A stretch of 64,000 nt of DNA from Chitinophaga pinensis DSM 2588 (GTDB lineage: Bacteria; Bacteroidota; Bacteroidia; Chitinophagales; Chitinophagaceae). The translations under genes and the position numbers were made by a program. The notes beneath the pieces were generated by a model that made no database searches, had not been told where the DNA came from, and saw only the letters and a list, made by a program, of their open reading frames with translations. This document shows positions 9,151 through 16,289 of this stretch, piece by piece (the stretch's first letter is position 1; the number at the start of each line of letters is the position of its first letter). Location: assembly GCF_000024005.1 (NCBI RefSeq), contig NC_013132.1, forward strand, positions 620,001 to 684,000, read 5' to 3'.

Positions 9151-10395
9151 TTAATAGTGACATTTCTGACATTCAGTACCACCTACCATCTCAACGGTTA
9201 CGCTGTCGATCTTGCCTTCTTTCACCTGCTGGTGGAACTGTTCAAAAATGCTGTAATATTTATTATCTGCGAACTGCACTTTAGTTGTACGGTGACAGTT
9301 TACGCACCAGCCCATTGACAGCTCAGCAAACTGATGAACTTCGTCCATCTCAGTGATCGCACCGTGACAGGTCTGACACTGTTGTTTACCAGCTACTACG
9401 TGTTGAGAGTGGTTGAAGTAAACGTGATCAGGCAGGTTGTGGATTCTGGTCCACTGGATTGGTTTGCCAGGTTTAGTGTAAGCCTGTGCTTTCTTATCCC
9501 AACCGACATGATCGTATAATTTCTGGATTTCTGCAGTACCATTTACCTTCTTACCTTCTGCAGTGTACAGGTCAGCACCACCATACTCACTGATAGTCTT
9601 GTGACAGTTCATACAGATATTCTCAGAAGGAATCATAGCATGCTTACTCTTCTCAGCACCCGCGTGGCAATACAGACAGTTGATCTGGTTAACACCTGCG
9701 TGAACTTTGTGAGAGTAGAAGATGGGTTGCTCTGGCATGTAGTCTTTCTGACGACCCAGGCCGATCGCACCATTGATTGTATAGTAACCACCTACGATGA
9801 ACAGCAGCAGGATCACCAGGGCGATGTAAGCTTTGTTCTTGTAGAAAGGAACCGGATCCGGAGTAGGTACACCGTCTTTATCACCAGCAAGCTTGTTCAG
9901 GTTACTGTTGATCTGCATCAGGATCAGCGCAACGATAGCGAGGATCAGTGTGATGATACCAAACAGCAGACTGTTGTTACCGCCATCTTCAGTACTACCA
10001 CCAGGAGTTGGACCATCTCCTTTCTTAGGACCAACTTCTTTGGTACTTTCATCAGCGATGTAAGCCAGGATGTCATCGATATCAGCATCTGTAAATGCAG
10101 GGAAACCAGGCATTACCTGCTTGTTAAAATCATTGAAGAGTTTAACAGCATAAGCATCACCTGAAGCTACCACAGAAGATGAGTTATGAATCCATTGGTG
10201 CAATAATTTCTTATCAGACCAACGTTCCTCCACACCCTTCAGTGCAGGACCAGTAACTTGTTTGTGAACATTATGGCAGCTGGCGCAATTCTGCTGAAAC
10301 AATGTTTTACCCTTGCCTGCATCTGCTGCCCTTACTGATAAGGACGCGATCATTGCAACGCATAGGACAAGAACACTCACAAAATGCTTGCGCAT
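9151..10395 (-). CDS. actA: Alternative complex III multihaem cytochrome c ActA with an N-terminal monohaem domain
   Basis: First gene of the act-cox operon. Starting from the ATG at 10395 gives 414 residues; a GTG at 10419 would add eight residues ahead of an already good signal peptide (2-23), so I prefer the ATG. Six CxxCH motifs are present: C37ASCH, C240LYCH, C261MNCH, C340QTCH, C364VNCH and C409QKCH. The first lies in a small class I-like cytochrome domain (30-117, with VMPGFPAF as the likely axial Met block). Two hydrophobic segments (143-163 and 189-209) separate it from the five-haem domain typical of ActA. The extra domain is well placed to hand electrons to CoxB, which lacks its own cytochrome domain. 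Confidence 0.94.
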   Translation of the reverse strand: MRKHFVSVLVLCVAMIASLSVRAADAGKGKTLFQQNCASCHNVHKQVTGPALKGVEERWSDKKLLHQWIHNSSSVVASGDAYAVKLFNDFNKQVMPGFPAFTDADIDDILAYIADESTKEVGPKKGDGPTPGGSTEDGGNNSLLFGIITLILAIVALILMQINSNLNKLAGDKDGVPTPDPVPFYKNKAYIALVILLLFIVGGYYTINGAIGLGRQKDYMPEQPIFYSHKVHAGVNQINCLYCHAGAEKSKHAMIPSENICMNCHKTISEYGGADLYTAEGKKVNGTAEIQKLYDHVGWDKKAQAYTKPGKPIQWTRIHNLPDHVYFNHSQHVVAGKQQCQTCHGAITEMDEVHQFAELSMGWCVNCHRTTKVQFADNKYYSIFEQFHQQVKEGKIDSVTVEMVGGTECQKCHY

Positions 10396-10466
10396 AAGAA
10401 TGGAAACACGACGATACACAGCCTATTTAGTTTAGATTTGACCTTAAGTTTCTTTAAAAGTGCTCA

Positions 10467-10501
10467 CAAAAATAAGACACAATGTTGACAATTTATCAAC
10501 A
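10467..10501 (-). promoter_or_regulatory. Possible act-cox promoter with overlapping dyad
   Basis: On the minus strand TATTTTTG (10474-10467) matches the Bacteroidota -7 consensus TAnnTTTG, 71 bp before the actA ATG. A TTG lies 22 bp upstream (10499-10497), slightly further than the usual 19-21. The inverted repeat TGTTGA-N7-TCAACA (10483-10501) covers the -33 area and may bind a regulator. Confidence 0.4.
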
Positions 10502-10795
10502 ATTATAAAAAATTCTTACTTGCTTCACTGATTCCTTTTCACTATATATATTCCGCTAAAGCACGTATTGATCAATGCTTTTCGCATGAGAAAAAACATG
10601 ATAAAAGTCATGATTCTCGACAAACTCTTGCATTCTTTATCGTTCTCCTTATATATATAATGGTGTGTCCTTTGGGATGGTATTATTTTTGTCTGGACTG
10701 TTGTTTTCTTAACTTCCTTGTGCTTATCAGGTTCCATTTATAACCCTCCCGGTACCTGGAATGTTCAAACCTCTCCATAAATAAGACCAATTAGT

Positions 10796-10803
10796 TACTT
10801 TTG
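10796..10803 (+). promoter_or_regulatory. Probable purN promoter -7 element
   Basis: TACTTTTG fits TAnnTTTG. It lies 28 bp before the purN start codon, so the leader would be only about 20 nt. No TTG is found at the ideal distance upstream, so the -33 half is weak. Confidence 0.5.
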
Positions 10804-10831
10804 CGCCGTCTTATAATTTAACATACGCACT

Positions 10832-11398
10832 TTGAAAAATATAGCCATCTTCGCCTCAGGAGCAGGTAGTAACGCACAAAAAATTATTGATCATTTCCGG
10901 AACTCTTCCATTGCAAGGGTCGCTTTGATACTTTGTAATAAACCGGAGGCCGGCGTGCTGAAGATAGCCGAAAAAGAAGGTATCCCCTCCGTACTGATCG
11001 AAAAAGAAGGTTTTTTCCGTACGGACCATTATATAAAGGTATTAAAGGATGCCTCCACCGACCTCGTCGTATTGGCCGGTTTCCTCTGGAAAGTACCCGC
11101 TAACCTGGTACAGGCTTTTCCGGACCGTATCATTAATATACACCCGGCCCTGTTACCTAAATATGGTGGTAAAGGCATGTATGGCAACTTCGTACACGAA
11201 GCAGTGATCCTGGCAAAAGAAACAGAAAGTGGCATCACCATCCACTTCGTCAACGAAAAATATGATGATGGCGCAACAATCCTCCAGGAACGTTGTACGA
11301 TCACCCCGGATGATACCCCCGAGACCCTCGCAGCTAAAATCCACCTGCTTGAACATCAATGGTATCCTCTAATTGTGGAACGATTATTGACCTCATAA
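10832..11398 (+). CDS. purN: Phosphoribosylglycinamide formyltransferase (GAR transformylase)
   Basis: Cytosolic enzyme of purine synthesis that transfers a formyl group from 10-formyltetrahydrofolate to glycinamide ribonucleotide. The 188-residue product shows the nucleotide-binding start IFASGAGSNAQ (6-16), the catalytic triad context INIHPALLPKYGGKGMYG with N102 and H104, and D145 in YDDGATILQ. Length matches the family. The start codon is TTG; the first residues (MKNIAIFASG) align with the family start, and no in-frame ATG comes early enough, so the TTG is credible. It stands alone: divergent from actA and 79 bp ahead of an unrelated secreted protein. Confidence 0.95.
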   Translation: MKNIAIFASGAGSNAQKIIDHFRNSSIARVALILCNKPEAGVLKIAEKEGIPSVLIEKEGFFRTDHYIKVLKDASTDLVVLAGFLWKVPANLVQAFPDRIINIHPALLPKYGGKGMYGNFVHEAVILAKETESGITIHFVNEKYDDGATILQERCTITPDDTPETLAAKIHLLEHQWYPLIVERLLTS

Positions 11399-11477
11399 TC
11401 ACGGGCTTTCAGCTCAGCTGTAGGCGCCCTTCTGAACCTACAATTGCTGGCGGCCACCGTCAAATGCAGACAACTAT

Positions 11478-12140
11478 ATGAAACAACCACTGCTTGTTAT
11501 TTGCCTGTTATGCCTGAGTGGAATGTCCCTCTATGCCCAGGACAAAAAGCCCTTTCACCGGTCTACCTATATTAAGGTAAATCCCGCCCGGCTGATCAAT
11601 CAGCTGGAATTCACCGTTGAACAGGAACTCACTCAACGCCTGAGCCTTGAACTGGGTGTCGCCGGTATCTACACAGATTACCCCGATTACATCCTCGCCA
11701 GGAAAATAGATATCGGCCAGAAAAAACCAGATATCAGCACAGAACAATTCGTCGATGGGAGAGGACTCGGATTCAGTGCCAGCCTCCGCTGGTACCTCGT
11801 CACCCAGAAAGACGACATTACACGCGCCCAGGGTACCTACTTTCAACCCGTCCTTACATATAAGAAGGTATTTTACCCCAACGAGAAAATCAATATCCGG
11901 GGTACCGAATACGAAAACACCGGCGATAAAGACGTCTACGCCATCCAGTTCCTGCTGGGCCGCCAGATCACCCGGGACAGATTCGTTATAGACCCCTATG
12001 TCGGCCTCGGCGTCCGCGCAAAAGTTTACGACTACAATAACTTTTATGATAATAATGGTGTAGCCGACTCCAGAGACGGACGTCTCATCAGTGTACTGCC
12101 CAGTCTGCATTTAGGCATAAAAATCGGATTGCGTTTATAA
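11478..12140 (+). CDS. Secreted, probable outer-membrane beta-barrel protein, function unknown
   Basis: A 220-residue protein with a clear signal peptide (about 1-20, ending LYAQ). The mature part is rich in alternating aromatic/hydrophobic strands, for example GRGLGFSASLRWYL, YFQPVLTYKKVFY, IDPYVGLGVRAKVYDY and a C-terminal SLHLGIKIGLRL, as in small eight-strand barrels of Bacteroidota (DUF3575-like). I do not recognise a specific family. It is 79 bp downstream of purN; it may share its transcript, but no functional link is evident. A porin-like or surface structural role is inference only. Confidence 0.75.
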   Translation: MKQPLLVICLLCLSGMSLYAQDKKPFHRSTYIKVNPARLINQLEFTVEQELTQRLSLELGVAGIYTDYPDYILARKIDIGQKKPDISTEQFVDGRGLGFSASLRWYLVTQKDDITRAQGTYFQPVLTYKKVFYPNEKINIRGTEYENTGDKDVYAIQFLLGRQITRDRFVIDPYVGLGVRAKVYDYNNFYDNNGVADSRDGRLISVLPSLHLGIKIGLRL

Positions 12141-12190
12141 CAGTCCGCCAGCGGCGCCATTTCCCGTTTACAAACCTAATTCTTCGGCCA

Positions 12191-12210
12191 CCCGCCTGCC
12201 GGCAGGGTGC
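12191..12210. repeat. GC-rich palindrome (REP-like)
   Basis: CCTGCCGGCAGG (12195-12206) is a perfect 12-bp palindrome within a longer imperfect dyad, in otherwise AT-rich DNA just after the 11478-12140 gene. It could act as a terminator hairpin (no T run follows) or be a member of a dispersed palindrome family; compare 20578-20712. Confidence 0.4.
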
Positions 12211-12236
12211 CTAAACGTATTTAGCTAATTGTGTAC

Positions 12237-12244
12237 TACCTTTG
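12237..12244 (+). promoter_or_regulatory. Probable -7 promoter element of the SCO1-Fur operon
   Basis: TACCTTTG matches TAnnTTTG and lies 22 bp before the SCO1 ATG, implying a leader of around 15 nt. No TTG sits 19 bp upstream. Confidence 0.5.
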
Positions 12245-12265
12245 TGATGTAAAACGACTGGCATT

Positions 12266-12898
12266 ATGTCTAAAAAGAATGTGTTCTATATTATATTTTT
12301 TGCCCTGTTATCCATCGCTTTCCTCGGCTACTCAGGTTATGTGATCAAAGGTGAGAAAGGCAGTTTCTTCGGGGAAGAGAAATTACCCATACTTGGCACC
12401 AACGGCCATATTATCGGCGGCTTCTCTTTTGTGAACCAGGAAGGCAAAACAATCACCAGCAAAGACGTTGAAGGGAAAGTATATGTAGCGGAATATTTTT
12501 TTACTACCTGCACCAACATCTGCCCCAAGATGAATGCAAATATGATGAAAGTCTATGCCGCCTATAAAGATGAACCCCGTTTCCGCATATTATCTCACAC
12601 CGTAGATCCGGAAACCGACAGTATCCCTGTATTGAAAAAATATGCAGAAGAACACGGCGCAGATCCCAGTAACTGGTGGTTCCTCACCGGTAGCAAAAAA
12701 GAACTCTATAAACTGGCCAGAGCCGGTTATATGGTGGATAATGGAACATTCACCGGTGATGATGACTTCGTGCACACCCAATGGTTCGCCCTGGTAGATG
12801 GCGAAGCCCGTGTAAGAGGATTATATGAAGGCACGAAAAAAAGTGATGTAGACAAAATGATCGTTGACATCAACCGGTTGCTAAAGGAAAAACAATAA
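12266..12898 (+). CDS. SCO1/SenC family copper chaperone
   Basis: Membrane-anchored thioredoxin-like protein that delivers copper for building the CuA site of cytochrome c oxidase. The 210-residue product has one N-terminal membrane helix (6-27) and a periplasmic domain. The copper ligands of the family are all present: C82 and C86 in TTCTNICPK and H170 in DDFVHTQWF. The VDPETDSIPVLKKYAE block is also typical. CoxB, its likely client, is encoded about 11 kb away on the other strand. It precedes a Fur-family gene by 16 bp and almost certainly shares its transcript. Confidence 0.92.
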   Translation: MSKKNVFYIIFFALLSIAFLGYSGYVIKGEKGSFFGEEKLPILGTNGHIIGGFSFVNQEGKTITSKDVEGKVYVAEYFFTTCTNICPKMNANMMKVYAAYKDEPRFRILSHTVDPETDSIPVLKKYAEEHGADPSNWWFLTGSKKELYKLARAGYMVDNGTFTGDDDFVHTQWFALVDGEARVRGLYEGTKKSDVDKMIVDINRLLKEKQ

Positions 12899-12914
12899 CT
12901 CATTATAAATTATC

Positions 12915-13340
12915 ATGAGCAACAAGAACAAAGCAAGTATTACCGAACTGCTCAGGGAAAGTAAGCTGAGCATTACGGATACCCGGGTGAAGATACTGGA
13001 ACTGTTCATGAACAGCAATGGTGCACTTGAACACAGCAGTTTTGAAAAACTGGCCGGTCAGAGCTTTGACCGCGTAACAGTTTACCGCACATTACAAACC
13101 TTCCTGGATAAAGGGATCATCCATAGCATCCCAACCACAGATACCTCCATCCGTTATGCACTCTGCCGATCGGAGTGCTCGGAACATGATCACCATGATC
13201 ATCACGTGCATTTTAAATGTGAAGAGTGTGGTAATACCACCTGCCTGGATACGGAAGTCCCCGATATCCACCTACCAAAAGGATATGCCGCACATAACGT
13301 GGATGTCGTAGTGAGTGGAGTGTGCAAGGAATGTAAATAA
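12915..13340 (+). CDS. Fur family transcriptional regulator
   Basis: A 141-residue metal-responsive repressor. The N-terminal winged helix includes RESKLSITDTRVKILELF and the recognition-helix region SFDRVTVYRTLQTFLDKGII. The dimerisation half carries HDHHDHHVHFKCEECGN, a His-rich metal site plus CxxC, and ends in a second CxxC (CKECK), the structural zinc site of Fur/Zur/PerR proteins. Which metal it senses (iron, zinc or peroxide) cannot be told from sequence alone. The link with SCO1, 16 bp upstream, hints at control of metal supply to the respiratory chain; this is inference. Confidence 0.92.
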   Translation: MSNKNKASITELLRESKLSITDTRVKILELFMNSNGALEHSSFEKLAGQSFDRVTVYRTLQTFLDKGIIHSIPTTDTSIRYALCRSECSEHDHHDHHVHFKCEECGNTTCLDTEVPDIHLPKGYAAHNVDVVVSGVCKECK

Positions 13341-13515
13341 ATTAGGAATTAGGAATTAAGAATTAAGAATTGTTGACTAATAGCCTTCCATTTACTTAAT
13401 CAGGTTAACATCGTTCCGGATAGATATAAAATAATAGGGCACTTCGTTAATGAAGCGCCCTATTGTTTTATAAAAAGTCAATTAATACAAATAATTCCTA
13501 ATTCCTAATTCCTAA
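13339..13515. repeat. Inverted pair of heptamer tandem repeats flanking a terminator
   Basis: On the left TTAGGAA occurs twice followed by TTAAGAA twice (13342-13370). On the right the reverse complement TTCCTAA occurs three times (13495-13515). The right copy contains the stop codon of the M3 peptidase gene (13512-13514). The two arms could pair over about 20 bp around the terminator between them. Confidence 0.7.
13433..13470. terminator. Bidirectional rho-independent terminator
   Basis: AATAGGGC, one mismatch, CTTC, loop GTTAAT, GAAG, mismatch, GCCCTATT, then TGTTTTAT. It lies between the convergent Fur and M3 peptidase genes and has T/A-rich flanks on both sides. Confidence 0.8.
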
Positions 13516-15245
13516 TTTTCCTCGCTCACCTTTTCTATCTCAGCCTGTACAAAAGCCGCCAGCTCCTGCACATAAGCAGGGGAGAAGTCAAATTTGATAC
13601 CCGCCGCTTTATACAGTTCCGGCAAAGTACGGGTGCTACCCAGACTGAGTGCATTGACATAATTATCCAGCGCCTGCTGCTTGTTCTCTTTGAACTGTTT
13701 CCACATAGCAATGGCCCCTAACTGCGCAATACCATATTCTATATAATAGAATGGTACCTCAAACAGGTGTAATTGTCGCTGCCAGCCAATCGCTTTATAA
13801 TCTTCCCAGCCGCTCCAGTCAACTACTCCGGTAGCAAATTCATCCTGTATGGCTACCCATGCAGCTGTACGCTCTTCTACCGTATGTTGCGGGTTTTCGT
13901 ACAACCAGTGCTGGAATTTATCAATGATAGCGATCCATGGGAAAATCACGATCGCCCGTTCCAGCTGCTGCAGTTTGGCTCTGCGCAGTTCCTCCTCATT
14001 ACTAAAGAATATATTCCAGTAGTCCATCGTGAACAACTCCATACTCATGCTCGCCACTTCCGCGATCTCCATCGGATACTCCTTGAAAGCACTCAGTGAC
14101 AGATTATGACTCAGGAAAGAATGTACCGCATGACCTCCTTCATGTACCATGGTAGTCAGGTCTTTCATCTGACCGGCTGCATTCATAAAGATGAAAGGCA
14201 CCCCGGTTTCTGCCAGCGGACAGTTATAACCACCTGGTGCTTTACCCTTACGGCTTTCCAGATCCAGCCGTCCTAATTGCTGCATTACCCGCAGACAGTT
14301 ACCAAAGAAAGGTCCCAGTTGATCAAAACACTCAATCGCCTTGTTAACCAGCTCGTCTCCGGTCTGGAAAGGGGACAGTGGTTTCACCCCCTGTGGCTCC
14401 GCATCGGAATCCCAGGGTTTCAGTACATCCAGTCCCAGTTTAGCGCGATGTTTCTCCTGCAGACTTTTTACCAATGGCACAATGTGTTCCTTTACGGCAG
14501 TGTGAAACTGGAAACAGTCTTCTTTTGTATAGTCGAAACGTCCGAGATCTTCGAATTTATAATCACGGTAATTGGCAAAACCGGCATTCTTTGCCACCTG
14601 GTCTCTCTTGGTAATCAGATTAGTAAAGAGCTGATCAAGGGTGTCTTTATCTTCCAGACGACGCTTCGCCGTTTTTGTAAATACTTCTTCCCTTAATTCG
14701 CGGTTGCTGTCTTCCAGGAAGCGGGCCGCCTGTTGCAGGGTATATTCCTGTCCATTGACGGTAATAGTCATCTTACCGGCAATAGCGCCATATTGCTGTG
14801 ACTGAACACTCAGTTCTGCCAGCAGTGGCACGTTCTCTTCACGGAACAGTTTTACCTGTTTACGCACACTCCGCAGGTAAGTAGCATACAGATCCTGATC
14901 CAGGTTCTTTACCCATTCACTGGCCAGCAGCTTTTTATTCAGTGCATCTGCATAAGGTTGCAGTTTGGGCTGTATTTCCATACAGAAGTAAGCGAATGCC
15001 TCTTCCAGGGATTTGTCGGTTGTATCGCAGGTCATGCGTATCTGGCGCCAGCAGGCATCCTCACTGATGACCGCCTCCAGTTCACTGATATCCTTCAGCC
15101 ACTGCTCCAGCGCCGCTACACTTTCGAGCGGCCTTTGCTGCAACTCCTCAAAATATGGCTGCAATGCCTCCCACGTTGTTACCGTAAAGTCTTCAGGTAA
15201 CAGTTTACGTGGCTGTTTCTCAATATTTGCGTCTAAAGTCTTCAT
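13512..15245 (-). CDS. M3 family oligoendopeptidase (PepF-like)
   Basis: Cytosolic zinc metallopeptidase that trims oligopeptides. The 577-residue product has the helical N-terminal half of the family (about 20-330) and the active-site motif H368-E-G-G-H372 in TTMVHEGGHAVHSF. The third zinc ligand is probably E396 in PMEIAEVASMSMELF. Length and the C-terminal ALSLGSTRTLPELYKAAGI block match the PepF/oligoendopeptidase F group. There is no signal peptide. The gene stands alone between the convergent Fur gene and the DUF5606 gene, 277 bp away. Confidence 0.93.
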   Translation of the reverse strand: MKTLDANIEKQPRKLLPEDFTVTTWEALQPYFEELQQRPLESVAALEQWLKDISELEAVISEDACWRQIRMTCDTTDKSLEEAFAYFCMEIQPKLQPYADALNKKLLASEWVKNLDQDLYATYLRSVRKQVKLFREENVPLLAELSVQSQQYGAIAGKMTITVNGQEYTLQQAARFLEDSNRELREEVFTKTAKRRLEDKDTLDQLFTNLITKRDQVAKNAGFANYRDYKFEDLGRFDYTKEDCFQFHTAVKEHIVPLVKSLQEKHRAKLGLDVLKPWDSDAEPQGVKPLSPFQTGDELVNKAIECFDQLGPFFGNCLRVMQQLGRLDLESRKGKAPGGYNCPLAETGVPFIFMNAAGQMKDLTTMVHEGGHAVHSFLSHNLSLSAFKEYPMEIAEVASMSMELFTMDYWNIFFSNEEELRRAKLQQLERAIVIFPWIAIIDKFQHWLYENPQHTVEERTAAWVAIQDEFATGVVDWSGWEDYKAIGWQRQLHLFEVPFYYIEYGIAQLGAIAMWKQFKENKQQALDNYVNALSLGSTRTLPELYKAAGIKFDFSPAYVQELAAFVQAEIEKVSEEN

Positions 15246-15522
15246 TTTACTAAAATAAGAAATTCCAGTGCAAAGACCTGAGGTGGAAATAAGAAGGTCT
15301 GTTTAGTTATCTAAACTATAGTCATGCTTCGTTACAGCTGCCTTTCGCAACGAAGGATCAATGCAGGATAACTATAGTCTGACTAATAGAAAATGATTGT
15401 TTTCGGGGTGTAATACCAGGGGAAAGATACGACTTAGCTTCTGTACGGGCAATAAAAAACCAGACGCTGCATACGATAAACACAAAGCGTCTGGCATTAG
15501 AAACCAATAAATTATCTAAGAA
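15246..15522. other. Intergenic region with short repeats
   Basis: It contains the direct repeat AACTATAGTC (near 15314 and 15370) around the hairpin CTTCGTT-N15-AACGAAG (15327-15355), and the terminator of the DUF5606 gene (15452-15494). No gene seen. Confidence 0.5.
15452..15494 (-). terminator. Rho-independent terminator of the DUF5606 gene
   Basis: On the minus strand CCAGACGCT pairs with AGCGTCTGG (arms 15486-15494 and 15460-15468) and is followed by TTTTTTATT. It lies 29 bp after the DUF5606 stop codon. Confidence 0.85.
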
Positions 15523-16179
15523 TTACTCTTCAGTTTTCTTTTTCTTAGGAGCAGCCTTTTTCTTAGGCGCTTCTTCACCTTCAGCAGCAGGAGCGTCTTC
15601 TTTCTTAGCTCTCGCTTTTTTAGGTTTTTCAGCCGGAGCTTCTTCAGTTGCTACTTCGTCAGCGCCTTCTTTAGCGGCAGCTTTCTTAGGTTTAGCAGCT
15701 TTTTTAGCTGGCTTTTCAGCAACTTCTGCATCAGCAGCAAGTGCTACTTCTTCTGCAGCAGCTTCCGGAGCATCTTCCGCTACTTCTTCGAATCTCAACA
15801 GATCGTTAGTCTTGAGAATGGCATACCATTTCACCATCTTCTTCATATCGCTAACGTAAACCCTGTCCTCGTCGAAAGTAGGGAACACACTTTTGAAATA
15901 AGACTTGATCGCATTATTGTCAGCTTTGGCACCAACCGGAGCTGTTTTAGCTTCCTGGTCCTGCATGGCTTTAAATACTTCAGCCAGGTTTACATTTTCT
16001 CCGGTTGTAAACACCTCGATGCTTTCCAGCGGAGTAAAATTATGGATGCGGGAGCTCACAAATTTTGTGCTCTTGTCTTCCAGAGATCTTACGATAGCGC
16101 CATCCTGTTTGCTGGCAATTAATTGAAACAAACCACTCAAACCGGTTACTGCAACTATTTCTCTATACTGCATGTTCAA
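15523..16179 (-). CDS. DUF5606 protein with a Lys/Ala/Glu-rich tail
   Basis: A 218-residue protein. Residues 1-130 match the DUF5606 pattern known from Bacteroidota: YREIVAVTGLSGLFQLIASK near the start, LEDKSTKF, and DRVYVSDMKKMVKWYAIL. Residues 135-218 are low complexity: first Ala/Glu, then blocks such as KPAKKAAKPKKAAAK and KKKAAPKKKK, like histone H1 tails. The function of the domain is unknown to me. The basic tail suggests contact with nucleic acid; this is inference. Start: ATG at 16179 or the ATG two codons later. It has its own terminator and a long AT-rich upstream gap. Confidence 0.85.
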   Translation of the reverse strand: MNMQYREIVAVTGLSGLFQLIASKQDGAIVRSLEDKSTKFVSSRIHNFTPLESIEVFTTGENVNLAEVFKAMQDQEAKTAPVGAKADNNAIKSYFKSVFPTFDEDRVYVSDMKKMVKWYAILKTNDLLRFEEVAEDAPEAAAEEVALAADAEVAEKPAKKAAKPKKAAAKEGADEVATEEAPAEKPKKARAKKEDAPAAEGEEAPKKKAAPKKKKTEE

Positions 16180-16289
16180 ATTTTTAAGAAGCGCAAATAT
16201 AAAAAATCGTTTCTATCCGACAAATTGGAGAGGCTGTTCATTTAATTATTCTTGATAATTGACAAAAACAACCTTTTTTTTTGACGGCA

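Larger units (their letters stand above)
10396..10831. other. Divergent intergenic region between actA and purN
   Basis: AT-rich, 436 bp. It holds the candidate act promoter (10467-10501) and the purN promoter (10796-10803). A 70-codon minus-strand reading frame (10525-10737) is present but has no recognisable motif and is not called as a gene. Nothing else is seen. Confidence 0.6.

Noticed and set aside
10525..10737. 70-codon minus-strand frame upstream of actA
   Set aside because: AT-rich, low-complexity product without motif; starts and ends within a promoter region. Not convincing as a gene.
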